64,000 nt of DNA, taken from assembly GCA_028753945.1 (NCBI GenBank), contig JAPNXP010000018.1:3101643-3165642 (forward strand), given 5' to 3'. The stretch comes from Hexactinellida sp. DTS-2022 (lineage: Eukaryota > Porifera > Hexactinellida). Below, piece after piece: positions 47,539-58,499 of the stretch (its first letter is position 1; each line of letters starts with the position of its first letter). Made by a program: the position numbers and the translations under genes. Below the pieces are notes generated by a model. The model worked only from the letters and a program-made list of their open reading frames with translations, searched no databases and was not told the origin of the DNA.

Positions 47539-48188
47539 CAGAGCTGCAAATGGGTCACGAGCAGTGACCCATGACCCATGTGACCCATCGAAGGAGTGAC
47601 CCATGACCCACTGACCCATTCATGTTATTATCTGACCAATTATATATCCAATTAATATTTGAACTTAGAAGTAATTATAATGTAAATATAATTTAGTCTC
47701 ACACAATCATGATATCAAGTTGTTTTTATAACCTTCTAGCACTACAGATACGGCTTCGATGGTCTCTGGTTACATTGAATTACGTTGAGACGTTACTATA
47801 TGTAGAGCATTAAAGGCATTAAAATGCCTCTCGCTCTCTGATGATCTCTTATTACAAGTCTAATGATCTCTTACGTCTAGACTCTAGATACATAATTAAT
47901 CAAAGTATTGATGGGTTATGACCCATGGCGTGTGACCCATGACCCATTGACCCATCCCAAAAACGTGACCCATATGACCCATTCAGGGCCGCATTAAGAG
48001 TCGTCTGGGCCCTAGCGATGTCCAAAATTTCAGGCCCCCTATTTGTCTTACACTCTCTAGAGGCACGTTATGCGGGCCCCAAATGGGCTCCTCAGGCCCT
48101 GGGCCCTGGTGCTGCAGCACCCATAGCCCCCCCCCTTAATTCGGCCTTGGACCCATTGACCCATGGTTCACTGACCCATTTGCAGCTG
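47539..48188. mobile_element. hAT-like MITE with GACCCAT repeats, copy 2, TSD ACTCGATT
   Basis: Starts CAGAGCTGCAAATGGGTCA and ends TGACCCATTTGCAGCTG with exact ACTCGATT repeats (47531-47538, 48189-48196). The subterminal TGACCCA words match copy 1. Contains a nested element at 47984-48149. Confidence 0.88.
47984..48149. mobile_element. hAT-like MITE nested in the GACCCAT element, TSD GACCCATT
   Basis: Starts CAGGGCCGCATTAAGAG and ends CCTTAATTCGGCCTTG. It duplicates GACCCATT (47976-47983, 48150-48157), itself one of the host element's repeat words. GC-rich interior with GGCCCTGGGCCC. Confidence 0.88.
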
Positions 48189-48235
48189 ACTCGATTGATA
48201 GGCACACAAATTTGAGAATGGAATGTTGGCACATA

Positions 48236-48754
48236 CACTCCCTGGCCAAAGTATTTGAACAAGAGGTATTTAAATGAAGACAAATTATTCTTCTAGCAGA
48301 ATGTTGAAGGATATTAAATACCCTAAATGATTTGCATTTAGAACTATATTTATGAATTAAAAAAAAATTGATTTAGGACATTTTCAAAAAATATCCATCA
48401 AGTGGCATCATTGGGAATGAGGCTGTATCTCAGTATAAAATGATCGTAATGATTAGATATTTAGCACCTAGAGTAGTTCGATTGTGAAGAATTCAAATCC
48501 GAAATCAGAATTTGTATATTTTGATTGCCTCATAATTATCCGAAATTAAATATTTAATTAGCTCATTATATAGTTAATGAGTTTATCACCTCTAGATATA
48601 AATTAAAATTTAAATTAATTGCTATATTCTTATACTTAACATATAGTTTCATATAAATAGTATTGTAGAAGAATCAAAACGTCAGTAAGTTTCTAGGAAC
48701 CCTGACTGATTATAAAATAATTAATGGTGTACGAATACTTTTGGCCAGGCAGTG
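48236..48754. mobile_element. Tc1/mariner-like MITE
   Basis: The ends CACTCCCTGGCCAAAGTATT and its imperfect complement (GAATACTTTTGGCCAGGCAG) are flanked by TA (48234-48235, 48755-48756). Differs from the family at 15746. Confidence 0.8.
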
Positions 48755-49272
48755 TACCTAACACTTCTGATGCATTCCAGCGCTGCTAAGAAAATAATCA
48801 TCCAAATATGGTCTTGTGATATATCAAATATGCTGGAATTTTAAGCGGAGTACAAATATGGTGATTAGAAGTTGATTAGATTTGATTTGAGAAATTTAGT
48901 TTTCTCAAATCGGAAATGTCGGCGATTTACTTTGAAAAGGCCGACACTGCCACCCGCATTAAAAAAATTCCCAAAACGAATTTTAGCGGATTTGGATATG
49001 TTATTCTCCGAAAAATTGCGCGCTTCTATTGAAATTAAAAACAGCTTGTATGAATTGTTTCTAGGTTCAACCTTCCAACGACCAGACTAGTAAGGGAGTT
49101 AGTTATTATAATAATTTCAGTATTAATTTAAGATAATCTAAGACCATAGTAATTGGATCTGCAATAGGAAAACCTTGATGGTTCACTTAATTAATTACGT
49201 AAGGTAGATAACTCTTGAAATCATATTTGGCGAGGAGCCTCACATAACGTAGGGAACACATCAGTGTATATA

Positions 49273-49456
49273 CAGGAAAACCTCCCAAAGCGGCACCCAT
49301 CGCGAGAATGATTTTGTGCCGCTTCTCGGAGGTTGCCGCTTTGGGAGGTTGCTCGTAAGGTAAAACTCCCATAGCGGCACCCATCGGGAGAATGATTTTG
49401 TGCCGCTTCTTGGAGGTTGCCGCTACTCGGAGGTGCCGCTTTGGGAGGTTTACCTG
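49273..49456. mobile_element. Short TA-flanked MITE
   Basis: The ends CAGGAAAACCTCCCAAAGCG and complement, with TA on both sides. The interior is made of repeated AGCGGCACCCATCG and GTGCCGCTTCT words. Lies 54 bp from the donor side of the UBR4 exon at 49510, within the intron. Confidence 0.75.
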
Positions 49457-49509
49457 TAGTTCAATTGGAGGATTTATAATTGTTAAATAAAAGCTAAAAG
49501 TCTACATAC

Positions 49510-49691
49510 TCGATTTTTGTTGTCCTGTTGGTTATTTCTTCAGCAATATCAAGATTACGAATAAAGTTAAATTTACGTAAGAGAAGACAAGTTTGAAAGA
49601 GTCTAAAATTGCTTTCAACAAAGTTTGGTTGAACCGATAAGTGTAACATTGTATAGAAGCTGTCACAAACTTGAAGAGAAATCTTGATCAC
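49510..49691 (-). CDS. UBR4: UBR4 orthologue, N-terminal exon (most upstream one found)
   Basis: Reading on the minus strand, a pyrimidine-rich acceptor (TTACTTATTCTAAG) opens a 182-nt exon that ends at a GTATGT donor. It encodes 60 codons plus two bases. The protein (VIKISLQVCDSFYTML... to ...NRTTKI) aligns with little or no gap to human UBR4 around residues 100-160, from the segment starting ACKVLIEF. The two overhanging bases (GA) join the first base of the exon at 38305 to make Glu. The join reads TTKI-E-LLPQTI, facing human KSAKLPQTV. UBR4 is a giant N-recognin E3 ligase that binds destabilising N-termini. This part belongs to its helical-repeat scaffold. Identity is low; the assignment rests on alignment length, the phase match and the LPQT motif. 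The exon starts in phase 0, so a coding exon must lie upstream (above 49.7 kb), but none was identified. Confidence 0.75.
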
Positions 49692-51340
49692 CTTAGAATA
49701 AGTAAACTTTAAGTTGTGCGATTTCTGTGTATCTATAAATATTGAATAATAACAGTCTGAGAAAAGGAAAATAAATTTAGATTAAATAATTAGCAAGTGA
49801 TGTGGTATATATCCAAAAATAAGTCTGTCAATTGAAATCAAGGCTTCACTTTCATAGGGGGCGTGAACCTGAGATTTTCCCAACCAAAATCAGGATTTTG
49901 AAGAATATAGTGAGAAATACCGTTTAGATGCAACAATAATCTTACTGGCTTGAGAAACAACTAATCAATTTTTTCACATCTTTGACATAGTTTTTGAACC
50001 TTAAAAGTCACTCTATATACCTTTTAAAAAATTTGTGCATTATATTAAAATGATTCGTTACATTATTTGGGAAACAATTTCAGCCACATGAGTTGCCTAG
50101 TCCACAAGTACAGGTGGGCAAAGTGCGGCACGCTGGACAAATTTCTTCTGCACGCGAGAGTTGTTTCAAATTATACTGAATTAATTTTATTAATAATTGT
50201 TCCGAAAGATGAGCTGAGTGTTAGGTAGAAATGCTTTTTATAAAAAACTGAGACTCAAAAGATAAAAAATCACCCGCAAAGTTTAAATACTAGACTTTAA
50301 ATGTATAATAGTAGCAGAATATACCCTCAAATCTTTGCGGCCCGCTAATTTTAGCCTAAAATTTCACAACGGCCCGAAACAGAACCTTTTTGCCCACCCC
50401 TGGCCTAGTCCAACATAATGCTCATGCCGTTTTCGCAAAGATGGGGGAATGCTGGGATAGGGAAATTCATATAATGCATTTGAGTGGATAAAACAAGTCA
50501 GTCAAGATATACGGAGTACATACATGCTCATGTATAAATTCACATGGTTGCGTATTAATATATTTTATTATCGGTTAATTTTATTGTACAACAACATTAG
50601 TAGGTATCGCTATTCAAGGCATGCACCCTAAAGCATTTCACCAAAATTATCCATTAATTTATGTGCCAAATCATTGTATACGTGATTTTCTTACTAATGA
50701 ATATCTACATTTATGTTTAAACTTGGTCAATGATAAAAATCTCAGGAAATAACGAGTAGAAATGAGTACGATAACCGGTGACACTCAATTACGAGAGTCG
50801 AAAATAATACTCATCATCTTTAGTCACTCTGAAATGTTATTAATTTAAAATTAGCATATATAATGAACAATTTCATTGCAAAGGTTTTAAGTCCAGCATG
50901 GTCCAATATATACTACCTATAGGCTATTATCTCATTTACTAGAATACTCAATTATTATTTTGTAACTAAACTAGAATATTCTACCGTTCTTAATCGTATT
51001 TGTTATTGATCTACGGGGGTCGATATACAAACACTAATTAGATCGCGACAAAAGCATTAAAATTATCTGTATTTATAGAATATAATAGTCCTAAATCCAT
51101 TTCCCTTCACCACCACTTAACAAATGTATTTACGCAACATTGTATTAATTTTACCTAGAGTACTAAATGTAATAGAAAATGTACTTATTGTCTAGACTTC
51201 ATGTAGCTGAGTCATATTCTGTAGTATAATCCAAAATTTCCATAGAAGTAATGGTATTATTTAGGATGGGCGGTTAATAGGTTAACCGGTTAACCTTGGC
51301 GAGAATTCGAATAGTATAACATAGCCTCAGAAGGGTAATT
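49692..51340. other. AT-rich region with one hAT-like MITE (50103-50402)
   Basis: Upstream of the first UBR4 exon found. At 50103-50402, sequence including CAGGTGGGCAAAG and ending TTTTTGCCCACCCCTG is flanked by exact GCCTAGTC repeats (50095-50102, 50403-50410). Its interior resembles hAT-type GGTGGGCAAA elements. No further exon, promoter or repeat was recognised in the remainder. Confidence 0.7.
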
Positions 51341-51860
51341 AACTTAACCAACCCCACGCCTGTTATAGGTATAATAAATGAATGAAATAGCTATATCTTG
51401 ATATTTTGTGATGAGTACATTATCTGATGGGACCAGTGGCGGCGCAAGGATTCCAGCTCTGGGGGGGCACAGGGGGTGCTGAAAAATATTAGGAAGGGCA
51501 CAAATTTAATTAAATCTCCGCTAGTGTTGGAAATATATTTCAGCTTATACATTACTCAATATCATACCTTTCTGCTCCCCCTTAGAGGGGGCACATAAAA
51601 TTCAAGGGGGGGCTTGAGCCCCCTTGCCCCCCCCCCTGGCGCCGCCACTGGATGGGACTATATTTCCTGGGGGACCGTGCTCACCAGAGTATTTGTTCCC
51701 GGGGAATGCCTGCCAAGTTATATTAATATTTTTTGCAAAATAATCAAAAAATTCATGAACATGAACACGGATTCCCACTGGATGTGATACATTTCCCAAC
51801 ATTCCATGTGTGAATCTAAAGCTAATATATTCTGCACAAGTTATTCCACCAGGACCTTTC
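51340..51860 (-). pseudogene. Unknown reading frame split by a MITE
   Basis: On the minus strand the frame is open after stops near 51868. It reads GPGGITCAEYISFRFTHGML, then GNVSHPVGIRVHVHEFFDYF, AKNINITWQAFPGNKYSGEH and GPPGNIV. It runs into the MITE at 51650. If the MITE and one 8-bp repeat are removed, the frame continues in register: PSDNVLITKYQDIAISF, then a stop near 51350. An AG at TTGTGCAG (near 51838) could be an acceptor. Composition (aromatic, Gly, Pro, Cys, His) looks like a folded extracellular or enzyme domain, but the family was not recognised. It may be an exon of another gene, or an old transposon gene. Confidence 0.45.
51436..51650. mobile_element. hAT-like MITE (GTGGCGGCGCC family), TSD GATGGGAC
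   Basis: Starts CAGTGGCGGCGCAAGG and ends CTGGCGCCGCCACTG between exact GATGGGAC repeats (51428-51435, 51651-51658). It shares TTCCAGCTCTGGGGGGGCAC with 27156-27259. Inserted in the unknown reading frame above. Confidence 0.9.
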
Positions 51861-51869
51861 CCCTACTAT

Positions 51870-53554
51870 TCTAGTCTCGACTCAGCGAAAGATGAATTGT
51901 TTTCTCAATCTATATCACTTAGCCTGAGTCTGACATAGAAGAAACGGAGAATTTATAGATTTTCAGTATATCCGGGATAAGTTATCATTTCTTTCTCTCC
52001 CTGAAAATTGACCATTGTGTTATCTCGATGAATAGAGACTGATCCGGCCTCGTATAGAATACTATAGCATCATGGTTGGTGTTATTAGTTAGTAAATTTG
52101 TCATATGTTCAAGCCAGTATAAGGTAATATTTCTCCACTTTCGATAATTCTCTAACTGGGTGCATGACCTACTAAATATACGGCATTATATATGTCCACA
52201 AGAATCGATAGTTGTAAAGGCCTACAATCACTGAGAGAAAATTCTTTTTTAGTAACGATACGGTACTATTGTTTGACGAAATGTATATATAACAAGAATT
52301 ACAACGGAGGCAGAGAGTTATCCGGCTGTGATTCTAACTGACAGATGTAGAAAATCATTTTTCCTCTTTGTATCAAGTCTTCACCTTTATTATCAAGGCT
52401 ATTCCATAAACGAAAAACATTCAGATCTCTCAACAGGGTATAATTAACTGTATATACAAGCATGCTCAGTAGAAGAGATTGATATGCCAGAGATGTTGTT
52501 AGTGACAACAATTCCACGAATGTGGGCGCAATATATACCTTCGCTCAAAGCGCCATAGTGCAATAGCCAACCCTCTCTACCCAGAGAAGTGCATCTACCT
52601 AGTTTTTGATACTATACATCTTTTAAAACACATTCGGAACAAACTCTTGTCCACTAAATTTTTCAAAATCCCAGCCTTGGAAACACTTCTTCTGGATTTG
52701 TCCATTAATATAATATTACACCAGTGTCTATCTGTTTATCAATTTTTCATCATGTACATGATTTAACAATCTAAAATCATGTGAGAACGGCCCCTAAAAT
52801 TTGTACTTAGTATTTGAGTTAGTTTGTCCATATTAAAGATTAATTTCCCATATAAACCGGAGTAATAAAGTACACATAATATGAAAAGAATCCGTTCCTG
52901 GTAATAATGTCCAGAGTGGGATATTTAACCATTTACAGGAAGTATACATTTTTAGAGTAGAAGTCCGGCAGAGGTAAATTTAGAACTATGCATCTTATAG
53001 TATAAAACTATACATAGTAGGACCATACAATAACGTTTTTTACTAGAAGAAGCACAATAATAAATTCTATTACACTAAGATTAAATGTAATTTGAATATT
53101 GAAATTATAGTTAATAAATTAAACATTCGGGAAGTGCAATCAGAAGAAGCACACCCTCATCCCTTCTGTGGGGGTATTTACCTCTAAATTATTTCGTTAT
53201 AATGTTACTGTAATTAAAATTGATATTTTTCTACAAGATACATTCGTTAGTATCTTCAATTTAACCTCAATATTCTGGTAGATTCTTGTATACTAGTACA
53301 CGTATAATGTTTCAGTAAAAGTAAACAAAGGTGTTATCGTAACTAAGTTCCGCATGCATGATTGATTATTCAATCAAAGAAGTTATAAAACAGTGGGTCC
53401 ATGGTACCACTAATAGAGGTAGCAATTGTGCCACGGTAGAAATTCTGACATGCAACAGGCCTCACAGTAAATTGTGGATTTTTACAAGGGATGTCGGAGT
53501 CGACATTTTATTACAAAATATATCGATATATGGTTTTAATAGGTTAATGTAGGG
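51870..53554. other. Mostly featureless; third copy of the inverted-end element
   Basis: 52970-53185 matches the two ends of the 0.8-kb element (AGAAGTCCGGCAGAGGTAAA, then AGAAGAAGCACAATA, then GAAGTGCAATCAGAAGAAGC) with an internal deletion. An open minus-strand stretch at 52299-52517 has no supported splice sites. Nothing else was recognised. Confidence 0.6.
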
Positions 53555-53690
53555 CAGGGCTCTTCAAATAGTTCTATCCCCGGGCCACTTTTGGAAAATC
53601 AGGCAAGGCCCCCGGGCCACTATTCATTGATCTTCTACATTACTTAACATTACCAAATATACGCGGCGGGACGCTAATTGAAGAGGCCTG
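53555..53690. mobile_element. hAT-like MITE, TSD ATGTAGGG
   Basis: Starts CAGGGCTCTTCAAATAG and ends CTAATTGAAGAGGCCTG with exact ATGTAGGG repeats (53547-53554, 53691-53698). Inverted CGGGCCACT words are typical of CAGGGCTCTTCAA-type hAT MITEs. Confidence 0.88.
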
Positions 53691-53869
53691 ATGTAGGGTA
53701 TAATAACGTTTTCCAGATAGTGAAGGCACAAAACTATTACTTTAATCTACTTTTTGAAATTTGTAATATTGAAATTTTAGTCAACCCATAAATGTTAATT
53801 ATGGTATATGACTATATGTATACATATACTATACATTTAAACCTTGACAATTTCTCCCATTCATTTCAG

Positions 53870-55460
53870 ATTTAGCATTACATTCAAGCAGTATATGTAT
53901 TATTTCCTCACGATTACAATGCCCAGCCGCTGTTCAGCTCCCGGATGTAGAAGCAATTATGATGATGACGCGCGAATCCCAGTGTTCAAGATTCCACACA
54001 AACCAGACGAACTTCGACACGCTTGGATTCGAGCACTCCACAGAGATGATATTCATGAAATCAAGACTGTACACGTTTGTTCCTTGTATTTAAAGGAAGA
54101 AGAAATTGAACGAACCTACAAGGTACCAAATGGCGATGGGACATATCGAGAGATGCCACGAATGTACCTAAAGCTTAAAGAAGGAGCTGTCCATTCTACC
54201 CGGATGTCCGAATTATTATGCTACACAAACTACCAACAAACGTAGTCGACTTTCTATTGAATCTAAAGATGAAGAACTCTTCTCACAAGCATTACATCTT
54301 AGCATGAAATCGAATATTGATGAGAATGAGAGGTTTATATTGAACAGTTTCCAGGATTTTCAAGATAAGTTACCAATTATTTGTATTTCTAATCTCATAT
54401 CATATTGGTATCGCAATCCGAATTCTTTGATTTTTATGCGCCCTCGTTTAGATAATAACAAAATTCTAGTTAATAAATATTTGCAGTAGAAATTGATTTA
54501 TGCGTAAGAGCATATCGTAACGGCCTAGTTTTCCCGCATTCACGAATTTTTGTGAGCGACACAAGTGATCATGAAACTTTATTAGATTAAATTGCAGTTA
54601 TCTCTGATAGTTCTGAAACGTATCTTGCTTGTACTTCTAATGATTCTCATATTGCATCAGCTGGAATTCATATACAACAAGTTATCGATAATATCAGTGA
54701 TAAAAAGTCAGATGAAGAGTTCCACAATTCTCCGGAAATTTCAAAACTTCAATCTATTCATTGCCAACTTCAAAGCAGTCTAAAATTGCAAAAAACAGGC
54801 GACGGTATAATATATTAACACAGGTATTATCCCTCAAAACACATCTAATTTCACCTTCTTGTTATAAATATCTCCAGAGTATGTCTTGACTATTTCTTCC
54901 TCACTTCAATACTTTAGAAAAATTGTATTCTTATTTTGGACTTGACAGTGATTTCTTCACATTTCTTAGACAATCTACGCAATATTTTTCTCCACAGCAA
55001 AAGCATGTAATCATTCAGATGGATGAAATACATGTGAAGTTCGACATTTATTACAAAGGAGGTAAGATACTTGGTTCCAATCTTGAAGACGATGATCCTA
55101 CGAAAATTGTTTTTGCTATTATGCTGTCCAGTTTGAGTAAGAAATGGTAGTGTGTTGTCCGTTTACTTCCATGTGCTTCTGTCTAAGCTGAGAAGTTGAT
55201 TGACACGATTAAATCTTGTATTTGTGATGTTGAGGATTGTGGCTAATATGTCCAAATCATTTCTACTGACAATTATCCTCTAAATGTGAAACACTGTAAA
55301 TTGTTTTCCCCTATTGGTTAACTGGAAACGCGAGTACCACATCCTTGTGGTATAGATAGGAGCCTGTTTCTTACTTTTGACTTTGTGAATATTCTAAAAA
55401 CTATTCGGAATAATTGGTTGAATCAGCAATCTGATGGTAACTCTTTTATTATCCTGCAGC
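53870..55460 (+). pseudogene. P-element transposase with THAP domain, 3'-truncated
   Basis: From Met at 53919 a THAP domain reads MPSRCSAPGCRSNYDDDARI and so on, with FKIPH and RHAWIRAL. The expected C-x2-H pair is VCSLYL, so the zinc-binding His is Tyr. An acceptor-like CATTTCAG lies just upstream at 53870. After frameshifts, the catalytic region follows at 54920-55150 (VIIQMDEIHVKFDIYYKGGK, first Asp). A second Asp is in ISTDNYPLNVK near 55260, then HPCGIDRSLFLTFDFVNILK and RNNWLNQ. In-frame stops occur near 55148, 55184, 55243 and 55318. The end is replaced by an AT-rich GATCTTAAG palindrome stretch at about 55460, so the last catalytic Glu and C-terminus are missing. Confidence 0.87.
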
Positions 55461-55461
55461 C

Positions 55462-55620
55462 GTATTAATCAAAAACTTAAGTACTAAGATCAATCTTAAG
55501 TCTTAAGATCGATCTTAAGTCATAAGATCGATCTTATTACCGAACTTAAAGCTATTCACTAAGAATTAAGATCGAATTAAGATCGATAATAAGACAGAAC
55601 TAAAAATAACGTTAAGGTAA
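55462..55620. repeat. AAGATCGATCTTAAG palindrome cluster
   Basis: Several overlapping copies of TTAAGATCGATCTTA and half-sites in about 130 bp, at the broken end of the P element. Probably a small foldback element. Confidence 0.6.
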
Positions 55621-55689
55621 ATATGATTAGAATAGAACATTATCCTAATTAAATACAAAACTAATGTATAATTTAGTTATGTCAAGTGT

Positions 55690-56158
55690 TTATTACTGTG
55701 CCGACTATACTATAGTATAGGGCCCAGTATTGGTCTTATTGCTTTGGTTAGTTATTATTATTACTGTGCCGACTATACTATAGTATAGTGGCCCAGTATT
55801 GGTCTTAGTACTTTGGTTATTAATATTACTGTGCCGACTATACTATAGTATAGTGGCCCAGTATTGATCTTACTGCCTTTATTATTATTATTAGTGTGCC
55901 GACAATACTATAGTATAGTGACCCAGTATTAGAATCACTGCCTTTATTTTATTATTATTATTACTGTGCCGACTATACTATAGTATAGTGGCCCAGTTCT
56001 AATCTTACTGCCTTTAATAATATTATTTTTACTGTGCCGACTATACTATAGTATAGTGGCCCAGTTCTAATCTTACTGCATTTAATAATATTATTACTGT
56101 GCCGACTATACTATAGTATAGTGGCCCAGTATTGGAATCACTGCCTTTATTATTATTA
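55690..56158 (+). repeat. 65-bp satellite, seven tandem units
   Basis: Units begin ACTGTGCCGACTATACTATA, then GTATAGTGGCCCAGTATTGG, then TCTTACTGCCTTTATTATT. Starts are near 55694, 55764, 55827, 55889, 55964, 56031 and 56096. The core ACTATACTATAGTATAGT is a perfect palindrome. Single or double units recur at 58310-58366 (inverted) and 62555-62665. Confidence 0.9.
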
Positions 56159-56159
56159 T

Positions 56160-58320
56160 TTTTATTTTTTCTCCGTAGACGGTGCCCTGGCCACATCTTT
56201 ATACATAGAGAGCTGAAACTTGGCATGTAGGTGCGATGGGACCGTCTAATTTGCACCTGGGGTTACGATTTTTTATTAACAAATTTTTGACACATCTTTA
56301 ACACCTTTCAAATTTTGTCTGGTCCATAACTCAAAAATTGTTTTACTAAACCCGCAAATTTTATTTCACATTTGGATTCGCCATAAAATTCTGCGTCTGA
56401 TGGGAAAAAGAATATTTCAATAAAGGGGTCAATTTCTGCCATAAATGGGGGTTGAAATTTCTTTGTTTACTCACACTTCAATTTCAGTAAAACTGTGAAA
56501 TCTAATTCCATTGTTTCAACTTGTAATAATTATATTGATTTAACTTGTTAAATCCTACTCTAGAGATTCAACTTGCGATAATTAGAATTGATTTAACTTA
56601 TAAATTCCAGCTGGCTTCTATTTAATTGTAGTATTACTATACAATGGATTAAATAAAATATTATAATATAAGGAATTTGTTGACTTAATTAAACTTAACC
56701 GTGGAAAACATTGCTAAAATAAAAAATCCAAAATTGCAGCCTGTGCCGACGCATGTTCCTTTGGTGGCACTATATTTGTTGGTTGTTTATTTATAGTGCC
56801 TCCAAAAGAACATGCTGTCGGCGCAGGCTGCAATTTTGGATTTTTTTTTCGCCATGTCATCATCACTATGAAGGTGTTAAATTATTTCAAAAAGGTGTTA
56901 CAGAAGGCATCGACCCTTAGAGTGGTGGAAGTTTCCATTTAGTTCATATAATTTTAGAGATATTCAAGTTTGAGTAGAATATAATAGCTGATGACTCAGC
57001 ATTTTTTATGTGTGTGTTGGGTCATCACCCAACATCAACTAACCCATTTTAAATATCGAATTAACAAAATTGTAAAAATACATTTTTTTTACGATGTCAT
57101 AATCACCTCAAGGTGTCAAGACCCACTTGTATAGGTGGTACCTGGCATAAGGACCAATTGATAAATTGAAAGTTTGTTTCTATCTTGTATCATCTCTGAG
57201 ATTAATGAAATTTATCTAATTAGTATAAATATTTAATTTATTTATTTATTATTTAACACCATTATTATATACAGCAAAATAAATTAAGTTCAATTATTTG
57301 CAATTATTATTTATTTAAATTGAATTTCACTATAATATTTGAATTTCACGCACTCGATAACCCCAATAATCTATTTGGAACCATCTCTATACGGTAAACA
57401 CAGAGCGAATTAATTAGAATTAAATATGTCAGTACATTAATTGTGCAAGAATATTCTCGCTGAAATAAATATAATCACTTAATCTGTCGTTGTTGTGGAA
57501 TGTAAAATCTTAACGGTTCTATCATAAACCATCTTTAGTTTAATGCCATTCATTCATTATGTATTGATAATAAATTATATTATTAGTTATATATTTTAGC
57601 AATGTTATCCACGGTGTGTTGAGTAAAGTCAACAAATTCCTTATATAAATTAATTTAATTTAATCCATTGTATAGTAATGCTACAATTAAATAGAAGCCA
57701 GCTGCATTCATTGTGTATTGCTATTAAATTATATTATTCGTTATTTATTTTAGCAATGTTATCCACGGTTGGTTGAGTTGAGTCAACAAATTCCTTATAT
57801 TATATTATTTAATTTAATCCATTGTATAGTAATACTACAATTAAATAGAAGCCAGCTGTAATTTATAAGATGAATCAATATAATTATTACAAGTTGAATC
57901 ACTAGAGTAGGATTTAACAAGTTAAATCAATATAATAATCGCAAGTTGAAACAATGGAATTAGATTTAACAGTTTTATTGAAACTGAAGTGTGAGTAAAC
58001 AAAGAAATTTCAACCCCCATTAATGGCAGGAATAAAACCTTTTTTGAAGGTTTTCTTCTCCCATCAGACGCAGAATTTTATGGGGAATCCAAATATGAAA
58101 TAAAATTTGGGGGTTTAGTAAAACATATTTTGAGTTATGGACCAGACAAAATCTGAAAGGTGTTAAAGATGTGTCAAAAATTTCTTAATAAAAAATCGTA
58201 ACCCCAGGTGCAAATTAGACGGTCCTACCGCACCTACATGCCAAGTTTCAGCCCATCAACTATAGAGCTCTGGCCAGGGTACCGTCTACGGAGAAAAAAA
58301 ATAAAATAAAATAAAGGCAG
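56160..58320. repeat. Large inverted block of the hairpin repeat family
   Basis: Reads in forward order from 56167 (CTCCGTAGACGGTGCCCTGG, TGGTCCATAACTCAAAA, TTCAACTTGTAATAATTATA, CAGCTGGCTTCTATTTAATT, a hairpin at 56721-56849). Then from about 57600 the same segments come back in reverse complement, ending CCAGGGTACCGTCTACGGAG at 58300. The block is therefore a ~2.1-kb inverted repeat ending where it began. Non-coding. Confidence 0.75.
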
Positions 58321-58499
58321 TGAGATTAGAACTGGGCCACTATACTATAGTATAGTCGGCACAGTAATAACTAATAATATAATTTATTATCGATATATAA
58401 TGAATGAATGGCAGTAAACTATAGATGGTTTACGATAGAAACAAACTTCAAATTTATCGACCATTCCTGTGACTCGGACCAATTAACAAATGGTTTTTG

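Larger units (their letters stand above)
38306..49509 (-). other. UBR4 intron (11.2 kb)
   Basis: Contains hAT-like MITEs (38859, 40056, 46103, nested pair 47539/47984), a nearly full-length P element (41637-44678) carrying its own nested MITE, a possible hAT-type transposase remnant with a perfect hairpin beside it (46.6-47.4 kb), a mariner-like MITE (48236-48754) and a short TA-flanked MITE (49273-49456). A segment at 39740-39875 carries repeated CGCTTCGCG palindromes. A GC-rich short element with CCGGCG ends lies at about 45843-45985. Nothing recognisable was seen in 38.3-38.8, 44.85-45.8 and 48.8-49.2 kb. Confidence 0.7.

Noticed and set aside
52299-52517. Minus-strand open frame as a possible upstream UBR4 exon
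   Set aside because: No convincing acceptor, and the donor candidate leaves the wrong phase for the exon at 49691; similarity to the human N-terminus is too weak.
55690-56158. CRISPR-like array
   Set aside because: Spacers are near-identical, the repeat is a eukaryotic satellite, and no cas genes are present.
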